Positions 24,734-33,752 of a stretch of DNA of 64,000 bases are shown here, one piece after another (position 1 is the stretch's first letter; each line of letters starts with the position of its first letter). The stretch lies in contig CAZKBH010000006.1 in assembly GCA_964550795.1 (NCBI GenBank), positions 1 through 64,000 on the forward strand, given 5' to 3'. The DNA is from M3007 sp964550795. Its GTDB lineage: Bacteria; Bacteroidota; Bacteroidia; Chitinophagales; Saprospiraceae. Made by a program: the position numbers and the translations under genes. Under the pieces are notes generated by a model. That model saw nothing but the letters and a program-made list of their open reading frames with translations, was not told where the DNA came from and did not search any database.

Positions 24734-26620
24734 TTAAACCCAAACAGTCAACATCAGCAGCACAACACCTAACACCATCCCAAGCATGTAATATTCGATG
24801 TTTCCGTTTTGAAGTTTTCGGAACTGCGCGCCCATTTTCTGGACGCCCGCTCCAACACCATTGACGATTCCATCAATGCCTTGAATATCAACGTAATAGT
24901 GGAACATTTTGGACATTTTTTCCACAGGACGTACGAAGAGAAAATCATAGATTTCATCCACGTAGAATTTGTTGGCTACCACCCGTGTCCAGCCAGTTTG
25001 GGCTTCATCGGCTACGGGCAAATTGGACTTTTTGCCGTAAATGAAGTAGGAAGCCACGATCACAAGCACAGCCAAGGTCGTAGTAGTGGCCATCAACACC
25101 CACTCGGTGCTGGCATCCAGGTGTATTTCATTGATTGGAATAACGGCAGAAAACCACTGCGCCAACCATTGGTCATTGCCGAGATGCAGGAAGTGTGGGG
25201 TATTGAGAAAACCGCCAACGATGGAGAGCGCCGCCAAAATCATGAGCGGAATCGTCATCGAACGCGGACTTTCGTGGAGGTGATGTTCCTGTTCGTGGGT
25301 GCCCCGGAATTCGCCAAAAAACGTGACGTACAACAAGCGACACATATAAATTGCCGTTAACAATGCGCCCAATCCCACCAACGCCCACCAGATTCCGCCG
25401 CCATTTGCGTACGTAAAGGCAAAAATTTCATCCTTGGAAAAGAAGCCCGACAACAGCGGAAAGCCCGAAATGGCAAAGGTGCCGATGAGAAATACCCAGA
25501 AAGTGATGGGCATTGCCTTGCGCAATCCGCCCATTTTGCGAATATCCTGTTCTCCGCCCATGCCGTGGATGACACTGCCCGCCGCGAGGAACAAAAGCGC
25601 TTTAAAAAAGGCGTGGGTAGTGACGTGAAACATCGCACTTGCATACGCGCCCATGCCGAGGGCCACGAACATCAAGCCCAATTGCGACACGGTGGAATAG
25701 GCCAGCACTTTTTTGATATCGTTCTGCCGCAGGCCAATGATGGCGGCAAAAATGCAGGTAATCAAACCGATGATGGCCACAAAATGCATGGCATCCGGGG
25801 AAAGTCCGTAAAGTGGATTGCAGCGAGCGAGGAGGTACACACCCGCGGTCACCATTGTTGCGGCGTGGATAAGGGCAGAAACGGGCGTGGGACCTGCCAT
25901 GGCATCGGGCAACCAGGTGTAAAGCGGCAATTGCGCACTTTTACCCATGGCACCGATAAAGAGCAGGATGCAAATAGTGGTCACCACACCTGCCTCAAGG
26001 CGCATGGTTGGCAGTGCCGTGAAGATTTCTGCGTAATTGAGGCTGCCAAAAATTTGCAGGATCATGAACATCCCAAGTAGCAGACCCAAGTCGCCAATAC
26101 GGTTCATAATGAACGCTTTACGCGCGGCCTTGCCATATTCTTTGTTGGTGTACCAAAACCCAATGAGCAGGTAGGAACAAAGTCCCACACCTTCCCAGCC
26201 AAAGAACAACATCATGAAGTTGTCGCCCATGACGAGCAGCAACATGCTGAAAATGAACAAGTTAAGGTAGGCGAAAAACTTCCAGAAGCCCTCATCCTCG
26301 TGCATGTAGCCGATGCTGTACACGTGGATCAGAAAGCCTACACCCGTTACGATCAACATCATCCAGACGGAGAGGTGATCCACCAAAAAGCCAAAATCAG
26401 CGCTCAGGTTGCCCACGGTGAAAAAGTTGTACAGGGTCACCTGAATGGAGCCAGTTTCAGCTACCTGGTTAAAGCACATCACGCTCAAAATGAACGAGAT
26501 CAGCAGGGTGCCCGAGCCAATGACGCCCACGGTAGTCTTACTCAAACGTCGGCCAAACAAACCGTTGATGGCGAAGCCAAGCAGCGGCAGAAAGGGAATA
26601 AGTGGTATCAGAGAATTCAT
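24734..26620 (-). CDS. nuoL: NADH-quinone oxidoreductase subunit L
   Basis: A 628-residue antiporter-like subunit with the long C-terminal lateral helix of complex I. Conserved stretches include FFGWEGVGLCSYLLIGFWYT, KSAQLPLYTWLPDAMAGPTP, SALIHAATMVTAGVYLLAR, KKVLAYSTVSQLGLMFVALG and HAFFKALLFLAAGSVIHGMG. It starts 2 bases before the nuoK stop, so the two are translationally linked. Normal length for the family. Confidence 0.97.
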   Translation of the reverse strand: MNSLIPLIPFLPLLGFAINGLFGRRLSKTTVGVIGSGTLLISFILSVMCFNQVAETGSIQVTLYNFFTVGNLSADFGFLVDHLSVWMMLIVTGVGFLIHVYSIGYMHEDEGFWKFFAYLNLFIFSMLLLVMGDNFMMLFFGWEGVGLCSYLLIGFWYTNKEYGKAARKAFIMNRIGDLGLLLGMFMILQIFGSLNYAEIFTALPTMRLEAGVVTTICILLFIGAMGKSAQLPLYTWLPDAMAGPTPVSALIHAATMVTAGVYLLARCNPLYGLSPDAMHFVAIIGLITCIFAAIIGLRQNDIKKVLAYSTVSQLGLMFVALGMGAYASAMFHVTTHAFFKALLFLAAGSVIHGMGGEQDIRKMGGLRKAMPITFWVFLIGTFAISGFPLLSGFFSKDEIFAFTYANGGGIWWALVGLGALLTAIYMCRLLYVTFFGEFRGTHEQEHHLHESPRSMTIPLMILAALSIVGGFLNTPHFLHLGNDQWLAQWFSAVIPINEIHLDASTEWVLMATTTTLAVLVIVASYFIYGKKSNLPVADEAQTGWTRVVANKFYVDEIYDFLFVRPVEKMSKMFHYYVDIQGIDGIVNGVGAGVQKMGAQFRKLQNGNIEYYMLGMVLGVVLLMLTVWV

Positions 26621-26622
26621 AA

Positions 26623-26943
26623 TTAATTCTTCAGGTTGTCGAGTAAGGAAATATCCGTGCTTTTCGTGTTTCGGTAAATCATAACCAAAATGCCCAGCCC
26701 GACCGCTGCTTCCGCTGCGGCCACCACCATGATGAAGAACACCATAATTTGACCCTGCGCATCAGAAAGATAGGTTGAAAAAGCTGCCAGGAGCAGGTTC
26801 ACCGCGTTGAGCATCAGTTCAATGCACATGAGTACCACAATTGCGTTGCGGCGTGATAGCACCCCGAACACCCCGATGATAAAGAGGAGTGTGCTGAGGT
26901 AAACGTAGTAGTCAATGGGGATGGAATGTATTGTTTCTAGCAT
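26623..26943 (-). CDS. nuoK: NADH-quinone oxidoreductase subunit K
   Basis: A 106-residue membrane subunit with three helices. It has the two conserved membrane glutamates in LMCIELMLNAVNLLLAAFS and VAAAEAAVGLGILVMIYRN. The start MLETIHSIPIDYYVYLS at 26943 fits the family length; an upstream frame of 24 residues is not conserved-looking. The 136 bases between nuoJ and nuoK carry nothing recognisable. Confidence 0.95.
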   Translation of the reverse strand: MLETIHSIPIDYYVYLSTLLFIIGVFGVLSRRNAIVVLMCIELMLNAVNLLLAAFSTYLSDAQGQIMVFFIMVVAAAEAAVGLGILVMIYRNTKSTDISLLDNLKN

Positions 26944-27079
26944 TGGAAAGCTAATTTTTCTGTTTTGCGCAGTTGTTTTTGCTGTTTTGGCATCCCAGCC
27001 AAGCATAAGCAGCATTAAAATATTTCAATTCTCAGCCAGCGTGTTCACGCTTTGGGGCGACGCGCTGCTGTCTTCAGTT

Positions 27080-27580
27080 CTAGGCTTTTAAATCCCGTTT
27101 TCCTACCAACACTGCTCCCACCATTGCAGCCAGGAACAAAATCCCTGCAATTTCAAATGGAACCACAAAATCGGTAAACAGTACCAAGCCGAGGTTTTCT
27201 ACCAGCCCGACCTCTTCGTTGACATTTTCAGGAGTATTGACCGATATGCTGCCGCGCATGGCACCGACCATCGTGACCAATAGCATACCAGCGGCAATGC
27301 CGGCGCTGAGTTTCCAGAGGGAGGATTTTTGCGGTTCGGTGTCTTTGTTGAGGTTGAGCAGCATCAGTACAAACAGGAAAAGCACCATGATGGCACCCGC
27401 GTACACGATGATGTGCACGACTGCAAGGAATTGCGCGTTCAGCAAAATATACTGCCCGGCGATGGCAAAAAAGGTGAGAATCAGGTACAACACGCTGTGC
27501 ACGGGGTTCCTGGACAGAACCATTAGCAGCGCGGTGGTCACGGAAATAACTGCGAGGGTTAGGAATATAGGTAAAACCAT
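27080..27580 (-). CDS. nuoJ: NADH-quinone oxidoreductase subunit J
   Basis: A 166-residue membrane subunit of complex I. The N-terminal half has SRNPVHSVLYLILTFFAIAG, QYILLNAQFLAVVHIIVYAG and AIMVLFLFVLMLLNL, the core that lines the quinone-proton coupling region. The C-terminal hydrophobic segment ends in VLVGKRDLKA. It follows nuoI by 39 bases. Normal for the family. Confidence 0.95.
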   Translation of the reverse strand: MVLPIFLTLAVISVTTALLMVLSRNPVHSVLYLILTFFAIAGQYILLNAQFLAVVHIIVYAGAIMVLFLFVLMLLNLNKDTEPQKSSLWKLSAGIAAGMLLVTMVGAMRGSISVNTPENVNEEVGLVENLGLVLFTDFVVPFEIAGILFLAAMVGAVLVGKRDLKA

Positions 27581-27619
27581 GTTGGTCAGTCGTTTAGGCT
27601 GGTACGAGTCGGTGTTGAT

Positions 27620-28174
27620 TTAGATGTTCTGGGCTAATGGCTCCGTGAGATGCTTCTGGCGGACGGTCACGTCTATCCGCTTTTCGGGCTCAACACCTTC
27701 TACCAGCATGTCTTTCCCAAATACAAAATTCTGGCGAACGTAATCACTTGGCACAATGCGGTCGGTGAGAAAAATAGCCTCTTTTGGGCAGGCTTCTTCA
27801 CAGAGTCCGCAGAAAATGCAGCGAAGCATATTGATTTCGTATACAGCCGCGTATTTTTCTTCGCGGTAGAGGTGTTCTTCACCCCGTTCGCGTTCGGCGG
27901 CTTCCATGGTAATGGCTTCTGCGGGACAGGCCACGGCACAAAGACCGCAAGCAGTACAGTTTTCCCGGCCTTGTTCGTCCCTTTTCAGCACGTGCCAACC
28001 GCGATATACGGGGGCAAAATCCCGGGTTTCTTTTGGATAAGAAACGGTGTTTGCTTTCCTGAAAAAGTGCTTGAGCGTCGTCCACATCCCCTTCGCAATG
28101 GCGGGCAAATAAATGCGCTCCAGGAAGGTCATTTTTTTATTGGCGACGTTTTTCGAACGTTGTGTGAGTTGCAT
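27620..28174 (-). CDS. nuoI: NADH-quinone oxidoreductase subunit I
   Basis: A 184-residue subunit with two [4Fe-4S] cluster motifs, CTACGLCAVACP and CIFCGLCEEACP, which pass electrons towards NuoB. The N-terminal helix (FLERIYLPAIAKGMWTTLKH) lies on the membrane arm. A second ATG 14 codons later is an alternative start. The 82-base gap to nuoH carries 9-bp repeats, ending about 13 bases before the start codon. Confidence 0.96.
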   Translation of the reverse strand: MQLTQRSKNVANKKMTFLERIYLPAIAKGMWTTLKHFFRKANTVSYPKETRDFAPVYRGWHVLKRDEQGRENCTACGLCAVACPAEAITMEAAERERGEEHLYREEKYAAVYEINMLRCIFCGLCEEACPKEAIFLTDRIVPSDYVRQNFVFGKDMLVEGVEPEKRIDVTVRQKHLTEPLAQNI

Positions 28175-28186
28175 TTTCTTAATTTG

Positions 28187-28257
28187 CTAATGGTCAATGG
28201 GGCGGAATGTTGTTAATGTGGTCAATGGGGGGAATGTGGTCAATGTGGTCAATGGGT
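28187..28257 (-). repeat. 9-bp repeat array between nuoH and nuoI
   Basis: On the minus strand the units read CATTGACCA, CATTCCCCC, CATTGACCA, CATTAACAA and so on, in the same sense as the arrays before the yfhO-like gene and sucC. It fills the whole nuoH-nuoI gap and begins at the nuoH stop. Confidence 0.85.
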
Positions 28258-29288
28258 TAATTGCCAAACCACAGTATTCCTGCACCGGTCAACATCATAT
28301 TCAGAATCGCCAATGGAATGAGCGATTTCCAGCCCAGGTGCATCAACTGATCATAACGGAAACGCGGAAGCGTCCAGCGAATCCACATGAAGACAAAGAT
28401 AAAAAAGAAGGATTTGCCGAGCAGTACAATCGGTCCCATCAAACCGCCAAGCCAGCCTGGATCAAGTCCGGGGAAGTGGTAGCCGCCAAAATACAAGCAG
28501 GAGATGATGGTACAAGCGATAAACATATTGATGTACTCGGCGAAAAGGAAAAAGCCAAGTTTCATCGCGCTGTATTCCGTGTGATAGCCCCCAATCAATT
28601 CGGTTTCACATTCTGCCATATCGAAAGGCGCGCGGTTGCACTCGGCCAGAGAGCAGGTCAGGAAAATAATAAAACCGAGGGGTTGGTACACCACGTTCCA
28701 CATATCAGCCTGTTGGTCCACAATGGTTTTGATGCTCAAAGATCCGCTCAACATCACGATTGCAATGATCGAAAGCCCCATGGCCAGTTCGTAGGAAATC
28801 ATCTGAGAACTGGCGCGGATTGCCCCGTAAAGGGAGAATTTGTTGTTGGAAGCCCAGCCCCCGAGCATAATTCCATATACTCCGAGCGAAGCAATTCCAA
28901 CAATATACAAAATTCCGATATTGACATCAGCAACTTGCAGATTCCAGTTTAGTCCGCCAAGCGTGAGCGTGGTACCCCAGGGTATCACCGCTGAGGCCAT
29001 AAGTGCCACAAAGATAAAGGCGCCGGGAGCCAGGATATAAAGCCAGCGTTCGGACTGATTGGGAATAAAATCTTCTTTTGTGAACATTTTCACCCCATCG
29101 GCAATGGGCTGGAGCAGTCCCCAAGGGCCAGCGTTGCTTGGGCCAAGTCGATCTTGGAAAAAGGCCGCAATTTTACGTTCGCCATAGGTGGCATAAGCTG
29201 CTACCCCGAGGGTAATGGTAAAAAGAACCAGGATAAGTACGGCTTTTTCAATGAGGAAGCCGAGGCTGATGAGAATGAGTGCGGTCAT
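28257..29288 (-). CDS. nuoH: NADH-quinone oxidoreductase subunit H
   Basis: A 343-residue membrane subunit that forms the quinone-access chamber. Typical stretches are AYATYGERKIAAFFQDRLGP, GPWGLLQPIADGVKMFTKED and LAECNRAPFDMAECETELIG followed by GYHTEYSAMKLGFFLFAEY. The start at 29288 is ATG; a TTG three codons earlier is less likely. It precedes nuoI, with a 9-bp repeat array between them. Confidence 0.97.
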   Translation of the reverse strand: MTALILISLGFLIEKAVLILVLFTITLGVAAYATYGERKIAAFFQDRLGPSNAGPWGLLQPIADGVKMFTKEDFIPNQSERWLYILAPGAFIFVALMASAVIPWGTTLTLGGLNWNLQVADVNIGILYIVGIASLGVYGIMLGGWASNNKFSLYGAIRASSQMISYELAMGLSIIAIVMLSGSLSIKTIVDQQADMWNVVYQPLGFIIFLTCSLAECNRAPFDMAECETELIGGYHTEYSAMKLGFFLFAEYINMFIACTIISCLYFGGYHFPGLDPGWLGGLMGPIVLLGKSFFFIFVFMWIRWTLPRFRYDQLMHLGWKSLIPLAILNMMLTGAGILWFGN

Positions 29289-29355
29289 GTGTAGCAACGC
29301 GGTTTAGGCGTAATTGCGCTTTAAAACGCGGATTTTTTAGATTTCAAAAGAGCTT

Positions 29356-30294
29356 CTAGCGAACTGTCAACTCGCCGTGTTCGTAGTGGTTCTGGGAAAT
29401 AACGGAATGACGGTCTAGGTCTCGCGGACCTTCAATGGTCCAATCGGTTTTGGCTTTTTTCTCGAACCGACAGGTGTTGCAAATGAATTCGTGTACCTCT
29501 CCGTATTTATCTTTTCGGGCAGTAATGCGGTAGATTTCGCCGCCGTACATCCAGGCCACCACCTTTCCGCTGCACTTTTCGTTCTCGCAATTGCGGTGCG
29601 CATCCATCGGATTGAGGAACCAAACCCGGCTTTTGAATCGGAAAGTACGGTCGGTCAATGCACCCACGGGGCACACATCAATCACGTTCCCGCTGAAATC
29701 GTTGTCAATAGCTTTCTCGATGTAGGTACTGATTTCCGCATGATCGCCGCGGTTGATGATGCCATGCACGCGTTGTTCCGTGAGTTGATTGGCCACATAC
29801 ACACAACGGAAGCACATGATACAGCGCGTCATGTGGAGTTTGATGTAGGGGCCAATGTCAATTTTTTCGAAGGTACGGCGCTCAAATTCGTAGCGGGTGC
29901 TGGCTTTTCCGTGCTCAAATGCGAGGTCTTGCAGGTGGCATTCGCCTGCCTGATCGCAGATGGGGCAATCGAGCGGGTGATTGATGAGCAGGAACTCCGT
30001 AACCGCCGCCCGGGCTTCCGTCACAGTAGAATCGCTTTTGCTGGCCACTTCCATGCCGTCCATGACGGGCGTTTGGCAGGAAGCCACGAGTTTGGGCATG
30101 GGGCGGGGGTCTTTTTCCGAGCCTTTGGTGACACGCACGAGGCAGGTGCGGCATTTACCGCCCGAGCCTGCCAGCGAGGAGTAATAGCACATGGCAGGGG
30201 GCACCAGCTCCCCGCCAATTTGACGTGCGGCATTCAGGATGGTGGTGCCTTCTGCGACTTCTATGGTTTGTCCGTCTATGGTAACTTTTGCCAT
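29356..30294 (-). CDS. nuoG: NADH-quinone oxidoreductase subunit G, short form
   Basis: A 312-residue protein with the N-terminal cluster module of NuoG: [2Fe-2S] cysteines in CYYSSLAGSGGKCRTCLVRV and a later SCQTP, the His-Cys [4Fe-4S] site HPLDCPICDQAGECHLQD, and the second [4Fe-4S] motif CIMCFRCVYV with CPVGAL. The large molybdopterin-like C-terminal domain of classical NuoG (to about 900 residues) is missing; a shorter NuoG is usual in many Bacteroidota. Two further CxxC-like pairs (NCENEKC, CNTCRF) lie near the end. It starts 1 base after the stop of the nucleotidyltransferase gene. Confidence 0.93.
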   Translation of the reverse strand: MAKVTIDGQTIEVAEGTTILNAARQIGGELVPPAMCYYSSLAGSGGKCRTCLVRVTKGSEKDPRPMPKLVASCQTPVMDGMEVASKSDSTVTEARAAVTEFLLINHPLDCPICDQAGECHLQDLAFEHGKASTRYEFERRTFEKIDIGPYIKLHMTRCIMCFRCVYVANQLTEQRVHGIINRGDHAEISTYIEKAIDNDFSGNVIDVCPVGALTDRTFRFKSRVWFLNPMDAHRNCENEKCSGKVVAWMYGGEIYRITARKDKYGEVHEFICNTCRFEKKAKTDWTIEGPRDLDRHSVISQNHYEHGELTVR

Positions 30295-30295
30295 T

Positions 30296-31066
30296 TTATT
30301 GCGCTGTGTATTTTGCGAGGGTCGTTCTGAAAAATTCGTTCAGTTTTCCGGTGTCAGGTTGTTTTTTGACTGCGAACTGCTTGACATAATTCGCATAATA
30401 TTGAATTTGCTCTTCCAGAAAATCATTGATTATCTGGATTTTAGGTTCTTCTCCGAGTTCATCACCGCTGCGTTTTCTTACAAGCAGTTTTTCAATCTCA
30501 TTTTTCAATGCTCCGTCTTCAACGGTATCAAACAGTGTTTGAAATTCCGTCGGGGCCATAGTATCCGTCCGCTCGATCCATTGACATGCCAACACCGGGC
30601 GGATTACATAGAAGTATTTCTTTGTTCGTACTAGATCACGCTGCAAATACTCCCTGAAATTGCCCTCAGCCATGTGCAGGTAATGGTGCAGGCACGACTT
30701 TGGGTTGAAGTATTCTGTCATCAATCCACGAAAATGTTCCACTACTTCAGGCTCTTCATGATAAATAATGGGACTATTCAACCATTCCAACAGCGGCGGA
30801 TTTGATTTTCTGAACAATTTCAGTGCTTTCCGCATCTCCCAACCGCTCAAATCAAGGTCATTTGGTAGCATTATTTCAACGCTGTCTTTTTTCTCGTCAA
30901 TCGAAAGATACCAGTCTTTCTGGTGAATGTAAATGAACCGCACGTCCCAATCGCTATCTTTAGAAGCAAATCCCCAAGCCCGGCTTCCACTTTCTACGGC
31001 GTAGAGGATTTTGATATTGAGTTGGTTTTCGAGGTTTTTGAGTTCGGTTTGGATTTGGGAGGTCAT
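30296..31066 (-). CDS. RlaP/YcgL-type nucleotidyltransferase
   Basis: A 256-residue protein with a polymerase-beta fold. The active-site motif is GSRAWGFASKDSDWDVRFIY (about 27-46), with G-S and two acidic residues that bind metal, and a later acidic residue in DSVEIMLPNDLDLSGWEMRK. This matches the predicted nucleotidyltransferases of the RNA-repair-associated RlaP group, for which nucleotide addition to RNA is proposed but not generally proven. No RNA ligase gene is nearby. Its stop is 1 base from the nuoG start, a very tight insertion into the nuo locus. Confidence 0.82.
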   Translation of the reverse strand: MTSQIQTELKNLENQLNIKILYAVESGSRAWGFASKDSDWDVRFIYIHQKDWYLSIDEKKDSVEIMLPNDLDLSGWEMRKALKLFRKSNPPLLEWLNSPIIYHEEPEVVEHFRGLMTEYFNPKSCLHHYLHMAEGNFREYLQRDLVRTKKYFYVIRPVLACQWIERTDTMAPTEFQTLFDTVEDGALKNEIEKLLVRKRSGDELGEEPKIQIINDFLEEQIQYYANYVKQFAVKKQPDTGKLNEFFRTTLAKYTAQ

Positions 31067-31084
31067 CTTAACAAATTTGCTTAC

Positions 31085-31525
31085 CTATTTGGGATTAATT
31101 ATATCCCCGTTACTTTTAATGCACTTGATGTAAGTGCTATAAACACCTGTTTTGTCAGCATCAACATCATAGTTAAACAACCTGACCCTGTAAATTCCAC
31201 TTGATTTAAGCGCTCCCGCATTTAAAGTAATGCTTCGGACCGTTTCATCTTTAAACATAAGATCCGTTGGCTCTTCTGTTACAACAGCTTGATTGTCAGC
31301 GTCAAAAACTAGCGCCCTGATTTTCAAATCATCGTTGATTGGCACAACCATAACCTCAAACATATCCCCGGCATTCATGAAAATCTCGATGTCCTGGGTC
31401 TCCTTACCGTCCTTGAATTCACCCTCCAGGGTATCCCCACATTTACCTTCCATGACAACGTTTTGTGCATTAGCAAGGTAGGGCAGAAGAGCCAAAATAA
31501 GGAGTAAGAATGGTTGATGTTTCAT
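31085..31525 (-). CDS. Hypothetical secreted protein
   Basis: A 146-residue protein with a signal peptide (MKHQPFLLLILALLPYLANA, cut before QNVVME). The mature part is beta-rich: VVMEGKCGDTLEGEFKDGKE, ALVFDADNQAVV and SGIYRVRLFNYDVDADKTG, with two cysteines near the ends (GKCGDT and YIKCIKS) that could form a disulfide. The build recalls the bacterial pre-peptidase-like or C2-like beta sandwiches that hold cell-surface enzymes, but no family can be named. It lies 18 bases before the RlaP-type gene on the same strand. Confidence 0.65.
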   Translation of the reverse strand: MKHQPFLLLILALLPYLANAQNVVMEGKCGDTLEGEFKDGKETQDIEIFMNAGDMFEVMVVPINDDLKIRALVFDADNQAVVTEEPTDLMFKDETVRSITLNAGALKSSGIYRVRLFNYDVDADKTGVYSTYIKCIKSNGDIINPK

Positions 31526-31571
31526 GGTTGAAGTTTTAATGAATTCACGTATTGAAGGTCTTGCACTTATG

Positions 31572-32056
31572 CTACTCCCCTAAATCCTGTTTTATTTTAA
31601 ACAAAAAATTGTCACTTACCCAAAAGCCTGCAATCGTTCGAAGTTCTTCAATTACAGCAATAACTGATGTAATTAGTTTCAACTCTTTTGCTTTGATAAG
31701 CATACCAATCACTCCAATGGGATGGAGCCCCCAGCTCTCTGCGATTTTGGTGCCTGCTCTTTCGTCAATCAGAATCCAATCAGCAGATACTTCTTGTGCA
31801 AGCACGATGGCTTCGGATTCTCCTTCATCTAATGTTTTTAGCAGCTCTCTGATTTTGACTGATTCTGCACTGTCCTCACCCTAATCCAATCTGATAGTAA
31901 AAAATCATTTAAATCAATTCCGAAAGATTCAAGTTCCAAAATTTCCGCTTGAACTTTTAACGGAATAATTACCTCGCCGAAGACTTCATGCAATAAATCC
32001 AATCTGCCAATTTGGATCAAATTAGAAATAGGCGAGGTGTCAGAAACTACTATCAT
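31572..32056 (-). pseudogene. DUF3368 PIN-domain toxin gene, frameshifted
   Basis: Two frames together make one DUF3368 protein. The first half (31838-32056) starts MIVVSDTSPISNLIQIGRLD with the active-site aspartate and runs to DWIRVRTVQNQ. The second half continues in another frame as VKIRELLKTLDEGESEAIVL, then AQEVSADWILIDERAG with the later acidic residues, to 31572. The whole is 485 bases, one short of 162 codons, so a single lost base near 31851-31866 explains it. Either the toxin is inactivated or there is a sequencing error. Its start overlaps the antitoxin stop by four bases (ATGA), typical of such pairs. Confidence 0.8.
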
Positions 32057-32292
32057 GGCATCGATTTGACCGATTTCAAATCCCGTTCAAAATCTTCCTC
32101 CGTATAATGTGCCGCTATTTTGCGCTTGCCCAATTCCTTCTGAAATTGCATTTTATGCAAACCTGCGACTTTAGCGCATTTTCCAAGCGACACTTGCTTT
32201 TCTTGAAAAAGCCAGATGGCTAAACCCAACCGCACTTCTTCAAGTGTCAGGTGCGAAGTAGCTACGATTTCTTCTGAAATTTCTAATGTCAT
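32053..32292 (-). CDS. UPF0175 family antitoxin
   Basis: A 79-residue protein of the UPF0175 family: MTLEISEEIVATSHLTLEEV, RLGLAIWLFQEKQVSLGKCA and KVAGLHKMQFQKELGKRKIA, with a helix-turn-helix-like middle. UPF0175 proteins are encoded upstream of DUF3368 PIN-domain toxins, exactly as here, and are believed to bind the toxin and repress the operon. It lies 42 bases beyond the nuoF stop and is intact although its toxin is broken. Confidence 0.88.
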   Translation of the reverse strand: MTLEISEEIVATSHLTLEEVRLGLAIWLFQEKQVSLGKCAKVAGLHKMQFQKELGKRKIAAHYTEEDFERDLKSVKSMP

Positions 32293-32334
32293 GATGTTCA
32301 ATTGTTTAGTTCGATAAAGGTAAACTTTCTTGAA

Positions 32335-33681
32335 CTATACCACCGCCGCCATCGGCTCCCGCACCAACCCATAATTCCGCTCCAAACAAACCCTCGGCTC
32401 ATTCACGTGCCACTCAAATTCCTCCCGGAAATGACGAATCGCCGCACTAACCGGCCAGGCTGCTGCATCGCCGAGCGGACAAATGGTGTTGCCTTCAATC
32501 TTTTTAGCCACATCCACCAGCAGGTCAATATCACTCATTTTACCCTGACCGTTTTCCATGCGGTGTAGCACTTTTTCCATCCAGCCTGTGCCCTCACGGC
32601 AAGGTGAACATTGTCCGCAGGACTCGTGGGCGTAAAAACGCGCAAAATTCCAGGTGTTGCGCACAATGCACTGGTCTTCATCATACACGATAAAACCGCC
32701 GGACCCCAGCATCGAACCTGTGGCAAAACCGCCATCGGCGAGGCTTTCGTAGGTCATCAGACGATCTTCGCCCGCTGCTGTTTTGCAGACCAGAAAGTGG
32801 GGGAGAATTGGCACGGAAGACCCTCCAGGTACACATGCCTTGAGTTTTTTACCGTTTTTGATCCCGCCGCACCATTGATCGGAGTACAAAAACTCTTCCA
32901 CGGTGATGTTCATCTCAATCTCGTACACGCCGGGTTTGTTGATGTTCCCGCTGGCAGAAATGAGTTTGGTGCCCGTACTTCTTCCAATGCCTATTTTAGC
33001 GTATTCGTCGCCGCCGTCGTTGACGATGGGCACCACCGCTGCGATGGTTTCCACGTTGTTAACCACCGTAGGACTTTGCCAGAGGCCTTTTACGGCCGGG
33101 AATGGCGGTTTAATGCGTGGGTTTCCACGTTTGCCCTCAAGACTTTCGAGCAGGGCCGTTTCTTCCCCACATATATACGCGCCCCCACCGATGTTGACAA
33201 ACAGATCGAGATCGTAGCCCGAGCCAAGGATGTTTTTGCCCAGCCAGCCTGCAGCGTATGCCTCCGCAATCGCTTTTTCGAGGATGAACAAAATCCAGGA
33301 GTACTCGCCCCGGATATAAATATAGGAGGTGTTCGCGCCCAGTGCATACGAGGAGGTAATCATCCCTTCGATGAGCAGGTGCGGGATTTTCTCCATCAGG
33401 TAGCGATCCTTGAAGGTACCGGGTTCGCTCTCATCCGCATTGCAGACGAGGTAGCGCGGCACGCCCTCGGGTTTGGCGAGAAACGACCATTTCATCCCGG
33501 TCGGGAAGCCTGCACCACCACGACCACGGAGGCCGGATTTTTTCACTTCTTCAACCACGGCATCAGGTGACATGGTTTTCAAAGCCTTCTCCACGGAGCG
33601 ATAACCGCCGTTTTTGCGGTACACTTCGTAGGTGTGAATGCCCTCGACGTGGGCGTGTTCTAAGAGTAATTTCCTTGCCAT
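32335..33681 (-). CDS. nuoF: NADH-quinone oxidoreductase subunit F
   Basis: A 448-residue flavoprotein of the NADH-oxidising module. It has the FMN/NADH-binding stretches GLRGRGGAGFPTGMKWSFLA and CNADESEPGTFKDRYLMEKI, the IYIRGEYSWILFILEKAIAE region and the [4Fe-4S] motif ESCGQCSPCREGTGWMEKVL with the fourth cysteine further on (NTICPLGDAA). The start MARKLLLEHAHVEG at 33681 is used; an upstream ATG adds five unlikely residues. Foreign genes lie on both sides in the nuo locus. Confidence 0.96.
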   Translation of the reverse strand: MARKLLLEHAHVEGIHTYEVYRKNGGYRSVEKALKTMSPDAVVEEVKKSGLRGRGGAGFPTGMKWSFLAKPEGVPRYLVCNADESEPGTFKDRYLMEKIPHLLIEGMITSSYALGANTSYIYIRGEYSWILFILEKAIAEAYAAGWLGKNILGSGYDLDLFVNIGGGAYICGEETALLESLEGKRGNPRIKPPFPAVKGLWQSPTVVNNVETIAAVVPIVNDGGDEYAKIGIGRSTGTKLISASGNINKPGVYEIEMNITVEEFLYSDQWCGGIKNGKKLKACVPGGSSVPILPHFLVCKTAAGEDRLMTYESLADGGFATGSMLGSGGFIVYDEDQCIVRNTWNFARFYAHESCGQCSPCREGTGWMEKVLHRMENGQGKMSDIDLLVDVAKKIEGNTICPLGDAAAWPVSAAIRHFREEFEWHVNEPRVCLERNYGLVREPMAAVV

Positions 33682-33690
33682 AGTTTTGAA

Positions 33691-33746
33691 CCGCAAAGGC
33701 GCAGAGACGCAGAGGGTGATATCTCTGCGCCTTTGCGTCTCTGCGG
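33691..33746. repeat. CGCAGAGACG-type inverted repeat next to the GxxExxY gene
   Basis: A CCGCAAAGGCGCAGAGACGC stretch is followed, after GGGTGATA, by its inverted form ending GCGTCTCTGCGG. The right half recurs as a direct repeat at 34194-34213 on the other side of the GxxExxY gene. Confidence 0.85.
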
Positions 33747-33752
33747 TGAATC

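Noticed and set aside
29491..30330. 279-codon plus-strand frame over nuoG
   Set aside because: Antisense shadow; nuoG on the minus strand has all cluster-binding motifs.
31845..31870. Programmed frameshift in the DUF3368 gene
   Set aside because: No slippery heptamer or downstream structure was found at the junction; a simple one-base loss is enough.
31572..32056. Two separate small genes in place of one DUF3368 toxin
   Set aside because: Together the two frames give one uninterrupted family protein if one base is restored, and neither half is a complete domain.
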